A program made the translations under genes and the position numbers. Below the pieces are notes generated by a model that had not been told where the DNA came from, made no database searches, and was given only the letters and a program-made list of their open reading frames with translations. A DNA stretch of 64,000 bases from contig FR889250.1 of assembly GCA_000431815.1 (NCBI GenBank), forward strand, positions 62,725-126,724, written 5' to 3'. This document shows, in pieces, positions 43,990 through 52,733 of this stretch (position 1 is the stretch's first letter; the number at the start of each line of letters is the position of its first letter). The stretch comes from Butyrivibrio sp. CAG:318 (GTDB lineage: Bacteria; Bacillota; Clostridia; Lachnospirales; Lachnospiraceae).

Positions 43990-46641
43990 TTATATCTGTG
44001 AAGCAAGAGCCTCCTTGGCAGCCTCTAATGCTTCATTAATGCCTGACGGATTCTTACCTCCGGCCTGAGCCATATTAGGACGTCCGCCACCGCCGCCTCC
44101 AACTTTAGGAGCAGCAGCTTTGATAATATTGCCGGCATGAGCACCTTTGGCAACCACATCATCCGTGGCAGCAACCATAAGATTGACTTTGCCTTCGTTA
44201 ACTGATGCAAGTACGATAACTCCCGAACCAAGTTTGGACTTAAGGTCATCTCCGAGATTACGGAGTTCATTCATATCGACACCTTCTAATGATACACCAA
44301 GGAATTTAACTCCGTTAACATCTTCCACCTTATCAAGTACATTGCCCATTGCGGCACCGGCAGCTTTACTCTTGAGTGATTCGTTCTCACTGGCAAGTGC
44401 TTTAAGCTCTGCCTGAAGATGGGCAATCTTCTCTGTGACATTGGCAGGTGTGGCCTTGAGGGCTTTGCATATCTCGTTATAGCTGTTCTCTATATTCTTG
44501 TAGTATGCGAACACGGCATTGCCTGTAAGTGCTTCAATACGTCTTACACCGGCAGCTATACCGGATTCGGATATAATCTTAAATGCTCCTATTGCACTTG
44601 TGTTGGATACATGTGTACCTCCGCAGAATTCCTTTGAAAAATCTCCCATGCATACCACGCGGACGGTATCTCCGTATTTCTCGCCAAAAAGTGCTTTGGC
44701 ACCTGTTTTCCTGGCTTCTTCTATCGGAAGTACATTGGTCTCAACGGTAATAGATTCTGCAATCTTATCATTAACAATCTTCTCGACTTTGGCAAGTTCG
44801 TCCGCTGTCATTGCCGAAAAATGTGTAAAGTCAAATCTTAATCTGTCCGGCGTAACAAGTGAACCTGCCTGCTCAACATGTGAACCGAGAACAATTCTTA
44901 ATGCTTCCTGGAGGAGATGTGTTGCCGAATGATTCTTGGCAGTATCTGCACGATTTCCTTCATCAACCTTAAGCGTAACTTTATCTCCGACACTGAATGA
45001 ACCTGTGACAACGGTTCCTACATGGCCGATTCTGCCACCTTTAAGCTTAATGGTGTCTTCTACCTCAAATTCGGATTCTCCGGCAATTATTATACCGGTG
45101 TCTCCCTGCTGTCCGCCCATTGTAGCATAGAAAGGCGTCTTATCGACGATTATAGTACCCTTCTGGCCTTCCGTAAGTTCTGTTACAAGATCTGTTTCGG
45201 TTGTAAGAACAGTTATATCGGAATCAGCGGCAAGCGTATCATATCCAACGAATTCCGATGTGATGGATGTATCAATCTTATCATATACAGTCGCATCAGC
45301 ACCCATGTAGTTAGTCTCTTTACGGGCTTCTCTTGCTTTACGCTTCTGTTCTTCCATTTCTGACTTAAAACCATCCATATCAACACTGAAGCCCTTCTCC
45401 TCAAGAATCTCTACCGTAAGATCTATCGGGAATCCATAGGTATCATAGAGCTTAAATGCATCACTTCCGGATAATGTGGTTCCTGCCGAAGCTGTAAGCT
45501 TGTCTTCCATATCTGAGAGTATTTTAAGTCCCTGATCTATTGTTTTATTAAAGTTCTCTTCCTCTGTAGTGAGAACTTTGAGGATAAGTTCTTTCTTTTC
45601 TTCGAGTTCAGGATATCCGTCCTTACTGCAGTCAATGACGGTCTGCGCAAGTTTGGCAAGGAAAAGACCATCAATTCCGAGTGTTCTTCCGTGTCTGGCT
45701 GCACGTCTTAAAAGCCTTCTGAATACATATCCGCGGCCTTCATTGGAAGGGGTGATTCCGTCAGATGCCATAAATGTAACGGAACGGATATGATCTGTTA
45801 TAAGTCTTATCGATACATCATCTTTCTCATTAACCTGATATTCCACGCCTGCAAGTTCGCAAATTCTGTCACGGATGGCTTTCATGGTGTCAATATCAAA
45901 TACAGAATCAACATCCTGTACTACAACGGCCAGACGCTCAAGTCCCATACCGGTATCTATGTTTTTCTGCTTAAGTTCTGTATAATGATGATGTCCGTCG
46001 CTTTCAAACTGTGTGAATACATTGTTCCACACTTCCATATATCTGTCACAGTCACAGCCGACCTTACAATCAGGCTTGCCGCAGCCGTACTTAATGCCTC
46101 TGTCATAATATATCTCTGAACATGGGCCGCAAGGACCTGCGCCATGCTCCCAGAAATTATCGCAGTCACCGTTCTCATCACGATAAAATCTGGTGATTCT
46201 GTCAGCCGGTACACCGACTTCCTTGGTCCATATATTGAATGCTTCGTCATCGTCAGCATAAATTGACGGATAAAGTCTGTCAGGATACATTCCTATTACT
46301 TTGGTAAGGAATTCCCATGACCAGTTAATAGCTTCATGTTTAAAATAATCTCCAAATGAGAAGTTACCGAGCATCTCGAAGAAAGTAAGATGTCTTGCCG
46401 TCTTACCGACATTCTCAATATCTCCTGTACGAATACATTTCTGACATGTGGTAACACGTCTGCGCGGCGGAATCTCCTGTCCCGTGAAATAAGGCTTAAG
46501 CGGAGCCATTCCCGCATTGATAAGCAGAAGACTGTTATCATTATGTGGAACAAGCGAGAAGCTGTTCATCTTCAAATGTCCTTTGCTTTCAAAAAATTCA
46601 AGATATTTTCTTCGTAATTCGTTAACACCAAAAGCCTGCAT
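43990..46641 (-). CDS. alaS: Alanyl-tRNA synthetase
   Basis: An 883-residue class II synthetase: the catalytic domain starts with NELRRKYLEFFESKGH; the editing domain has NHSATHLLQ and CGGTHVSNT zinc/editing residues; the C-Ala domain has a GGGGGGRPNMAQAGG glycine-rich end. AGGAGG lies inside the end of the small upstream gene, so the two are coupled. No T-box leader is seen upstream. Confidence 0.98.
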   Translation of the reverse strand: MQAFGVNELRRKYLEFFESKGHLKMNSFSLVPHNDNSLLLINAGMAPLKPYFTGQEIPPRRRVTTCQKCIRTGDIENVGKTARHLTFFEMLGNFSFGDYFKHEAINWSWEFLTKVIGMYPDRLYPSIYADDDEAFNIWTKEVGVPADRITRFYRDENGDCDNFWEHGAGPCGPCSEIYYDRGIKYGCGKPDCKVGCDCDRYMEVWNNVFTQFESDGHHHYTELKQKNIDTGMGLERLAVVVQDVDSVFDIDTMKAIRDRICELAGVEYQVNEKDDVSIRLITDHIRSVTFMASDGITPSNEGRGYVFRRLLRRAARHGRTLGIDGLFLAKLAQTVIDCSKDGYPELEEKKELILKVLTTEEENFNKTIDQGLKILSDMEDKLTASAGTTLSGSDAFKLYDTYGFPIDLTVEILEEKGFSVDMDGFKSEMEEQKRKAREARKETNYMGADATVYDKIDTSITSEFVGYDTLAADSDITVLTTETDLVTELTEGQKGTIIVDKTPFYATMGGQQGDTGIIIAGESEFEVEDTIKLKGGRIGHVGTVVTGSFSVGDKVTLKVDEGNRADTAKNHSATHLLQEALRIVLGSHVEQAGSLVTPDRLRFDFTHFSAMTADELAKVEKIVNDKIAESITVETNVLPIEEARKTGAKALFGEKYGDTVRVVCMGDFSKEFCGGTHVSNTSAIGAFKIISESGIAAGVRRIEALTGNAVFAYYKNIENSYNEICKALKATPANVTEKIAHLQAELKALASENESLKSKAAGAAMGNVLDKVEDVNGVKFLGVSLEGVDMNELRNLGDDLKSKLGSGVIVLASVNEGKVNLMVAATDDVVAKGAHAGNIIKAAAPKVGGGGGGRPNMAQAGGKNPSGINEALEAAKEALASQI

Positions 46642-46645
46642 GGCT

Positions 46646-46804
46646 TTAATCCTCCTGTTGTTTTGCTTTTTTTGCGTCCGTATGTTTGCGGAGCTTAATG
46701 CCTATGAACATGGCAAGCGCGATAACTAATGCCATACCGACAAATTTAAGAATATAAAAAATCAGAAAACTTACTGATTCACTTAATAATGCTGCTGTTA
46801 TCAT
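46646..46804 (-). CDS. Small membrane protein upstream of alaS
   Basis: A 52-residue frame with strong coding support: AAAGGAGG 9 bases before its ATG, one long membrane segment (about 12-36, LIFYILKFVGMALVIALAMF) and a basic, Lys-rich tail. Its last codons supply the AGGAGG of alaS, and its stop lies 4 bases before the alaS start. I recognise no family. It may act mainly as a coupling leader or as a membrane peptide. Confidence 0.75.
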   Translation of the reverse strand: MITAALLSESVSFLIFYILKFVGMALVIALAMFIGIKLRKHTDAKKAKQQED

Positions 46805-46836
46805 AGGTTAAATCCTCCTTTTGGAATACTCTTTTA

Positions 46837-46865
46837 ATCGTATCACATTACTTGTCGAATTTCAA
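46837..46865 (-). promoter_or_regulatory. Candidate promoter for the alaS operon
   Basis: TTGAAA (46860-46865) and TACGAT (46837-46842) on the minus strand with a 17-bp spacer, 33 bp before the small gene. Confidence 0.5.
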
Positions 46866-46868
46866 GTT

Positions 46869-47354
46869 TTAATACACAGTCTGCTGCGGTACATCTTCTA
46901 TCAGATCAGTGCCGTCGGCAGCGGTTGTGGCGAGTTCATCACACCTCTCATTAAGAGGATGACCGTTATGACCTTTGACCCATACAAATGTAACGTTATG
47001 GTCTTCTTTGGCTTTAAGAAGCCGTTTCCACAAATCGGGATTTTTAACCGGCTCATTTTTGCCTCGTTTCCATCCTTTGCGGATCCAGCCGTCAATCCAG
47101 TTCTGGTTAAATGCATCGACAAGATATTTGGAATCTGAATACAGAGTGACGTTACAAGGAGTCTTCAATGCTTCAAGTCCGGCTATTGCAGCCATCAGTT
47201 CCATGCGGTTATTGGTTGTCCGCACATAGCCCTGTGACAATTCTTTTTCATGAAGATTCCCCTGCGTATCGGTATAATGCAGAACCACGCCGTATCCGCC
47301 CGGACCGTCGGGATTCCCCCTTGCAGCACCGTCAGTATATATTTCAACATTCAT
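46869..47354 (-). CDS. rnhA: Ribonuclease HI
   Basis: Degrades RNA in RNA-DNA hybrids. The 161-residue protein has all catalytic acids: Asp in IYTDGAARGNPG-like IYTDGAARGNPDG, Glu in NNRMELMAAI, Asp in LYSDSKYL and Asp in the C-terminal NERCDELA. The start at 47354 overlaps the stop of the membrane MutS-like gene as TAATG, with GGAGG 8 bases upstream. Confidence 0.96.
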   Translation of the reverse strand: MNVEIYTDGAARGNPDGPGGYGVVLHYTDTQGNLHEKELSQGYVRTTNNRMELMAAIAGLEALKTPCNVTLYSDSKYLVDAFNQNWIDGWIRKGWKRGKNEPVKNPDLWKRLLKAKEDHNVTFVWVKGHNGHPLNERCDELATTAADGTDLIEDVPQQTVY

Positions 47355-49039
47355 TAACATTTCCTCCATACACCGGTATTTATAAAATCGTCAGCCCGGC
47401 GCTTTGAATTATCAATTATAGCATTATCGTAACCGATTATTTTTAACAGCTTGATGGCGTTTCGTGAAGTTGCCCGGCCATTCTGCAATACATATGAAAA
47501 AACAACATTATCATCTTCCACTTCTTCTGTGAAATGATAATTGGAATAGTAATCTTCCAAAATATGCGTAAGTTCTATATCATGTGTTGCCGCAAAACAC
47601 ATAACGCCGTTAGATGCCAGGTTTTTAAGGATTTCCGATGATGCGGCAATCCTTTCAACAGTATTGGTGCCTCTTAGGACTTCATCTATAAAGCAGAGTA
47701 CCTTAGCTCCCGGTTTCCCGGCGGCATCCACAATTCTTTTTAAAGATTTGATTTCGACTATATAATAACTTTCCCCGGCTTCAATATTATCCGCAAGTGC
47801 CATTGACGAATAAATCCGGTAAAACGGAGCCGAATACTCTTCTGCCGGACAGGTATTAACTGTCTGTGCAAGGAGTGCATTAATTGCGACGGATTTAAGA
47901 AATGTCGATTTACCGGAAGCATTTGAACCTGTTATTAATACAGGCTTTGACTCGTCAAGGGAATTGGCAACCGGCGAGTTGAGGGCAAGATGATATACAT
48001 CTTTAATCTTCATACTGCTGCCATCGGTAAATTCGGGTGTACACATGTATGGGAGAAGATGTCTGAAAGATGCCACACTTATCATTGCCTCGATATATCC
48101 GAGCGTATCCATCATTTTTGTTACATGTTCATAATTGCGGTTGAAATTCTTAAGTATTGAATTGAATTTGATAAGGTCGATATGAGTGAACATCTTAACA
48201 TATTCCATGATTACATCACCGATTGAACCGTTATTCTGTTTTGCCGATGTTACAACAAACGATCCGTGCATTATTCCGGCAAAGCGGTGAATTGTCTCAT
48301 CAAAAAAATCATTATATTCGCTGAGCTCATCTATGTTAAGAGCCTTGATTTTCTTAGCGGCGTCGACCATTGTCACAATCTGCCTGACACACTCGAAATA
48401 ACTGTCAATCCGGCTTTTCAACTTGTAGTATGTTATAATTGACATTCCGCATGCCACAATAATGAGCATTACACCTGTTATCGGTTCTACGAAAAATGTG
48501 TACAAAACAGCAATTATGATGCATACCCACATCATATAATGAAATACATTTGAACCGGATTTGAGTTCAAACAGATTCTTCATATAATCAGATATTGATA
48601 TTTTGCGGACAAACCCCATTCCGGCAAAATACATCATTATACGGGTACGTTCTTTTTCGTGTGTATCGAAATATTCAATAAGCTGCTCTCTTTTCTCAAG
48701 TTCTGCCTTGTCGGTTACAGGCTTACGGAGGAGCTTGTATAATTCGTCTCTGCCGACGGATGAATGTGTATTATCAATCATCATGAATATCTTATCCATA
48801 TCAAGGTCATTCCATGTGATATCATCAATATAATCTTCACCATCTTTAAGTGTGTTTTTAAAAAAGTGGGAAATGCTCTCATATTCTTCATAAGAATAAT
48901 CATTCTTAGGAAGCTGTCCGAAAGATGCCAGAAGCTTGTAATACATTTTCTTCTTTGCGTTGCGTGATATTATTACTCCTGTTATCGCAATTATAATAAC
49001 AGCGGTTATAATTAAAAGTACAATTTCATATGGCTGCAT
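47354..49039 (-). CDS. Membrane-anchored MutS-like ATPase
   Basis: A 561-residue protein with only the lever/clamp and ABC-ATPase parts of MutS: Walker A GSNASGKSTFLKS near residue 370, FIDEVLRGTNTVER as Walker B and signature region, and ATHDIELTHILE as the switch. It lacks the mismatch-recognition domain and has three membrane helices (about 5-25, 167-185, 187-205), so mismatch repair is unlikely. Function is unknown. It is coupled to rnhA. Its ribosome site (GGGG, 49049-49052) lies in the 3' arm of a hairpin that also serves spoIVA as terminator. Confidence 0.88.
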   Translation of the reverse strand: MQPYEIVLLIITAVIIIAITGVIISRNAKKKMYYKLLASFGQLPKNDYSYEEYESISHFFKNTLKDGEDYIDDITWNDLDMDKIFMMIDNTHSSVGRDELYKLLRKPVTDKAELEKREQLIEYFDTHEKERTRIMMYFAGMGFVRKISISDYMKNLFELKSGSNVFHYMMWVCIIIAVLYTFFVEPITGVMLIIVACGMSIITYYKLKSRIDSYFECVRQIVTMVDAAKKIKALNIDELSEYNDFFDETIHRFAGIMHGSFVVTSAKQNNGSIGDVIMEYVKMFTHIDLIKFNSILKNFNRNYEHVTKMMDTLGYIEAMISVASFRHLLPYMCTPEFTDGSSMKIKDVYHLALNSPVANSLDESKPVLITGSNASGKSTFLKSVAINALLAQTVNTCPAEEYSAPFYRIYSSMALADNIEAGESYYIVEIKSLKRIVDAAGKPGAKVLCFIDEVLRGTNTVERIAASSEILKNLASNGVMCFAATHDIELTHILEDYYSNYHFTEEVEDDNVVFSYVLQNGRATSRNAIKLLKIIGYDNAIIDNSKRRADDFINTGVWRKC

Positions 49040-49041
49040 AC

Positions 49042-49092
49042 AAAAATACCCCGTTTCATAAAATTAGCAATTTCATTCTATAAGAAACGGGG
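49042..49092 (-). terminator. spoIVA terminator overlapping the next gene's ribosome site
   Basis: Read on the minus strand, CCCCGTTTC (49084-49092) pairs with GAAACGGGG (49049-49057) and is followed by TATTTTTG. The 3' arm is also the Shine-Dalgarno sequence of the MutS-like gene. Confidence 0.8.
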
Positions 49093-49103
49093 TGAATTTG
49101 CAA
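49075..49103 (-). promoter_or_regulatory. Candidate promoter for the MutS-like gene
   Basis: TTGCAA (49098-49103) and TAGAAT (49075-49080) on the minus strand with a 17-bp spacer. The -10 lies in the hairpin loop, so RNA started here would lack the 5' arm that hides the ribosome site. Confidence 0.45.
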
Positions 49104-49106
49104 GAC

Positions 49107-50576
49107 TTATATTAGCAGCCCCACACGCCCGCCGCTGCTTTCGTTTACGACTTTCTGCATTGTCTCCTGCAATTTCAACTGGCAGTCGTCACCAAGCATC
49201 TGTATCTTGCCCCGGATACCGTCTTCTACAAGCTGGCCTATGGATTTACCGAAAATATTGGTATCCCAGATGTTCCCTTCGCTCTCACCGGATTTGATAT
49301 ATCCGATAAGATCCTTTGCCTGTTCCTCACTGCCGACAATCGGGGATATTTCAGTTCCGATATTAACACGGATCATATGGACCGAAGGGCTGCTTGCTTT
49401 TAATTTCACACCGTATTTATTGCCTGTTTTAATGATTTCCGGTTCCGAAAGAGTTATTTCATCACGGTCAGGCATCACAACACCGTATCCTTTCAACATA
49501 GAAGAACGGGCTGCCTCCGTGTAACGTCCAAACTCTTTCTTCATGGATGAAAGTGAACGTATCATGGAAATGAGTTCATACTCATCAGTTATATTTTCTC
49601 CGCAAAGAGTACTTAAATTTTCATAATAGTATTTTTCATCCACATAAAAATTCACTTTCTGAATGCCGTCTGTAAAGTCAAAATTATCAAACTTAATACG
49701 CGTTATATATTCAGAAGATGAGTTGCCAAGCGAACCGGATATGTCTTTTATATATGTTACATTATTAAGAATTGTGCGGGCACATTCAATAATTTCAGAC
49801 TTCACGGGATTATCCGAAGGAAGCATTTCAATCCATTTTGGCATATAGAATTCAAGGCTTTCTACCGGAAATTCGTATAAAATCTTAAGAAGTACATTAT
49901 TAATGTCATCGCGGGTTATTCTGTCACAGTTGAGTGCAATTGCGGTAACACTGTATTTTTGGGTAATATATTCAACTGTTCTTGATGTTTCCGAATCCGC
50001 CGGATCCACACAATTAACTATTACGATAAAAGGCTTATTAATCCGCTTTAATTCATTAATCGTCTTATCTTCGGCTTCAAGATAATTTTCACGTGGTATT
50101 TCACCGATGCTTCCGTCGGTTGTTACCACGATACCAATTGTTGAATGGTCTTTGATGACCTTGCCGGTTCCGTATTCGGCAGCCTTGGTAAAAGGAATTT
50201 CCTCATTGAACCATGGTGTTTTCACAAGGCGTTCCTTATCATCCTCATATACACCCTGGGCGCCCTTTACAAGATATCCGACACAGTCTATCAGTCTGAA
50301 ATCAGCACGTATATTGCCGCCCAGATTTATTTCGACAGCTTCTTTCGGGATAAATTTCGGCTCGGTTGTCATAACCGTCCGTCCGGCCGCGGACTGCGGA
50401 AGTTCATCGGTTATACGTTCTTTCTCATTGGGATTTTCGATTCCGGGAAGAACCATAAGGTCCATGAATTTTTTGATAAAAGTAGATTTGCCCGTACGGA
50501 CCGGTCCTACTACACCTATGTAGATTTCACCGTCGGTCCGCGCTTTAATGTCTCTGTATAGATTAAAATTGTCCAT
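49107..50576 (-). CDS. spoIVA: Stage IV sporulation protein A
   Basis: A 489-residue ATPase that polymerises on the forespore surface as the base of the spore coat. The Walker A motif GPVRTGKSTFIKKF is near residues 24-37; PQSAAGRTVMTTEPKFIP and DCVGYLVKGA follow in the GTPase-like domain; the C-terminal domain ends SSGGRVGLLI. This gene marks an endospore former. It starts at 50576 with AAAGGGG 8 bases upstream; that site lies in a hairpin arm. Confidence 0.97.
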   Translation of the reverse strand: MDNFNLYRDIKARTDGEIYIGVVGPVRTGKSTFIKKFMDLMVLPGIENPNEKERITDELPQSAAGRTVMTTEPKFIPKEAVEINLGGNIRADFRLIDCVGYLVKGAQGVYEDDKERLVKTPWFNEEIPFTKAAEYGTGKVIKDHSTIGIVVTTDGSIGEIPRENYLEAEDKTINELKRINKPFIVIVNCVDPADSETSRTVEYITQKYSVTAIALNCDRITRDDINNVLLKILYEFPVESLEFYMPKWIEMLPSDNPVKSEIIECARTILNNVTYIKDISGSLGNSSSEYITRIKFDNFDFTDGIQKVNFYVDEKYYYENLSTLCGENITDEYELISMIRSLSSMKKEFGRYTEAARSSMLKGYGVVMPDRDEITLSEPEIIKTGNKYGVKLKASSPSVHMIRVNIGTEISPIVGSEEQAKDLIGYIKSGESEGNIWDTNIFGKSIGQLVEDGIRGKIQMLGDDCQLKLQETMQKVVNESSGGRVGLLI

Positions 50577-50580
50577 AAAA

Positions 50581-50624
50581 TTTGCCCCTTTATACCGTTA
50601 TAGGATAAGTATATGAGGGGCAAA
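50581..50624 (-). promoter_or_regulatory. Hairpin sequestering the spoIVA ribosome site
   Basis: TTTGCCCC (50581-50588) and GGGGCAAA (50617-50624) form an 8-bp stem. On the minus strand the 3' arm contains the GGGG of the spoIVA Shine-Dalgarno. Read-through RNA from the fucose operon would fold this stem. Confidence 0.65.
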
Positions 50625-50635
50625 ATAATTTATTC
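50608..50635 (-). promoter_or_regulatory. Candidate sigma-E promoter of spoIVA
   Basis: On the minus strand GAATAAA (50629-50635) and CATATACT (50608-50615) are 13 bp apart. Each differs from the Bacillus sigma-E pattern at one position. The -35 overlaps the kinase stop codon, and the -10 lies in the hairpin loop. spoIVA is sigma-E-controlled in Bacillus. Confidence 0.55.
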
Positions 50636-52024
50636 GTATTTGTTGACACCGTATGAGTCAAAAATGCACCTGCGCGCAGCTGATTCATTTGCAAATTCGC
50701 CTGAGCTTATCATCTGTACCGCAAGATTGCCTATTGCAGTGGCTTCTGAAGGCCCGGCATACACGGTTCTTCCTGTATATTGTGCAGTAAGCCTGTTCAG
50801 ATATTCCGCATTGGAACCGCCTCCGACAATATTAATGCAGGTATAATGTTCACCGGTAAGTTCTTCGATTTCCGCAATCGTCGAAGCATAACATTTTGCA
50901 AGGCTTTTATATACAACATTAGCCGTTTCGTAGAGATCAGCAGGTATCTGCTGTCCTGATTCTTCACAAGCTTTAGCTATCTCATCAATCATGCTTTCCG
51001 GCGCGAGAAATCTCTCATCATAACAGTCGACCGTCGAATCTATGGATGTATGTGATGCCTTGTCGCATATCTGTGCATAGGAAAGAGTTGTACCGGACTC
51101 TTTTTTAACGGACTGTATCATCCACATTCCCATAATATTCTTCAAAAATCGATATCTTCTGTTATATCCGCCTTCACTTGCCATATTATGCTTCATGGCA
51201 GCATCACTGCAATCGGCCGTAAGTCTTTCCACTCCCATAAGGGACCAGGTTCCTGAACTTACAAATACCGACTTTTCCTCTATTGTCGGAACGGCAAGAA
51301 ACGCTGATGCCGTATCGTGTCCGGTTACGGCAATGACATTACATTCATATCCCACGCGTTCGGCCACCGAAGTCCTAAGTTTTCCAAGAACGGTTCCGGG
51401 CATGACGATTTCATTAAAAATCCTGCCGGGGAAACCTAACATTTCAATTAATTCTTTATCCCAGTTACATGAAACTGCATCAAGCAGCTGGGAGGTAGAT
51501 GCAATCGTATATTCGTTTTTCTTAACACCGCAAAGCATATAACTGAAATAATCCGGTGTAAAGAGAAGACTTTCCGCCTTTTCAAGATAATCAGGATGAA
51601 AGCATTTTAAAGACATAAGCTGATATATTGTATTATACATAGCTTTCTGATTGCCGGTTCTGTGATACAAATCGCGTTCGCTTATAACAGCGGAGACTTT
51701 CACGTCAATTCCCTGTGTTCTGTCATCACGGTAACTTACCGTATTGCCTATGACATTATCATTCCCATCCAGCAGCACAAAATCAACGCCCCAAGTATCA
51801 ATACCGACACTTGCCGGAATCATTCCGATATCTTTACAGATTGCCATTCCTTTGACAATCTCATTAAACAATCTGTCATGATTCCAGCACAATTCGCCGT
51901 CCTTACGCTCTATTCCGTTATCAAAACGATATACTTCCCTGGTGTGCATCCTGCCGTCCTCAAGCCATGACAGGATATGTCTTCCGCTTGAGGCTCCGAT
52001 ATCAACAGCAAGATAATAATTCAT
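50630..52024 (-). CDS. Rhamnulokinase/L-fuculokinase-type sugar kinase
   Basis: A 464-residue FGGY kinase of the RhaB subfamily: DIGASSGRHIL (phosphate-1), GIDTWGVDFVLLD, VTGHDTASAF and VSSGTWSLMG. By sequence it is a rhamnulokinase type. By context, next to an L-fucose isomerase and a class II aldolase and without a rhamnose isomerase, its likely substrate is L-fuculose. GGAGG precedes the ATG. Confidence 0.85.
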   Translation of the reverse strand: MNYYLAVDIGASSGRHILSWLEDGRMHTREVYRFDNGIERKDGELCWNHDRLFNEIVKGMAICKDIGMIPASVGIDTWGVDFVLLDGNDNVIGNTVSYRDDRTQGIDVKVSAVISERDLYHRTGNQKAMYNTIYQLMSLKCFHPDYLEKAESLLFTPDYFSYMLCGVKKNEYTIASTSQLLDAVSCNWDKELIEMLGFPGRIFNEIVMPGTVLGKLRTSVAERVGYECNVIAVTGHDTASAFLAVPTIEEKSVFVSSGTWSLMGVERLTADCSDAAMKHNMASEGGYNRRYRFLKNIMGMWMIQSVKKESGTTLSYAQICDKASHTSIDSTVDCYDERFLAPESMIDEIAKACEESGQQIPADLYETANVVYKSLAKCYASTIAEIEELTGEHYTCINIVGGGSNAEYLNRLTAQYTGRTVYAGPSEATAIGNLAVQMISSGEFANESAARRCIFDSYGVNKYE

Positions 52025-52027
52025 ATA

Positions 52028-52714
52028 TTAATCCTCCGGATGCGGATATTTCTTGTATCCCGGATGTCTTCCGGTTACTTTATAATTGGCTCTCATGGAG
52101 ATAAGTTTGTCAATATTAGGTCTTGAAATCTCTTTGGCACCGCCGAGAAGATGTGCATTAAGACTTATTTTGGCAAAAAGTTCGAGTGTCTCCATTCTGT
52201 AATATGCCGTAAGAAGGTCGGCTCCGACAGAAAGTGCACCGTGATTCTGGAGTAATACAACATCATGCTCTCCGAGATACGGAGCTATGGCATCCGGAAC
52301 TTCATAAGTAGATGGAGTTCCGTAAGGCGTCACAGGAATAGAACCGATTGCGATTACGGTTTCAATCATTGAATATTCATCAAGCGGAACATTGGCAACT
52401 GCATAACCTGTTGCAACAGGCGGGTGTGCATGAAGAACAGCTCCGACATCTTCTCTTTCTTTATAGCATCTTAAGTGCATTTTTATCTCGGAAGACGGTC
52501 TGTAATCACCGTTAGCTTCTATGATATTGGCGTCCTTGTCAATGTGGACAATTTTCTCCGGAGTTATGAAGCTCTTGCTGATTCCCGTCGGCGTTGCAAG
52601 AAATGTTCCGTCCTCAAGCTTAACGGATACATTGCCGTCATTGGCTGCGACCCAGCCGAGCTGCCACATTTTATGACATACATCACACATCTGGTCTTTG
52701 ATTTCTTCGTACAT
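52028..52714 (-). CDS. fucA: L-fuculose-phosphate aldolase (class II)
   Basis: Zinc aldolase of 228 residues that should cleave L-fuculose 1-phosphate to dihydroxyacetone phosphate and L-lactaldehyde. The ligands are in VLHAHPPVATGYAV (two His) and LQNHGALSVG (third His). It lies between the isomerase and the kinase, which supports the fuculose assignment over the related ribulose or rhamnulose enzymes. Confidence 0.87.
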   Translation of the reverse strand: MYEEIKDQMCDVCHKMWQLGWVAANDGNVSVKLEDGTFLATPTGISKSFITPEKIVHIDKDANIIEANGDYRPSSEIKMHLRCYKEREDVGAVLHAHPPVATGYAVANVPLDEYSMIETVIAIGSIPVTPYGTPSTYEVPDAIAPYLGEHDVVLLQNHGALSVGADLLTAYYRMETLELFAKISLNAHLLGGAKEISRPNIDKLISMRANYKVTGRHPGYKKYPHPED

Positions 52715-52733
52715 AATTTAAATTCTCCTATAA

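Noticed and set aside
46805..46868. T-box leader for alaS
   Set aside because: The region before the small gene is only 64 bp and lacks a T-box consensus, stems I-III or an antiterminator.
47354..49039. Second mismatch-repair MutS or MutS2
   Set aside because: No mismatch-recognition domain and no Smr domain, and membrane helices are present; a true mutS is at 29222-31873.
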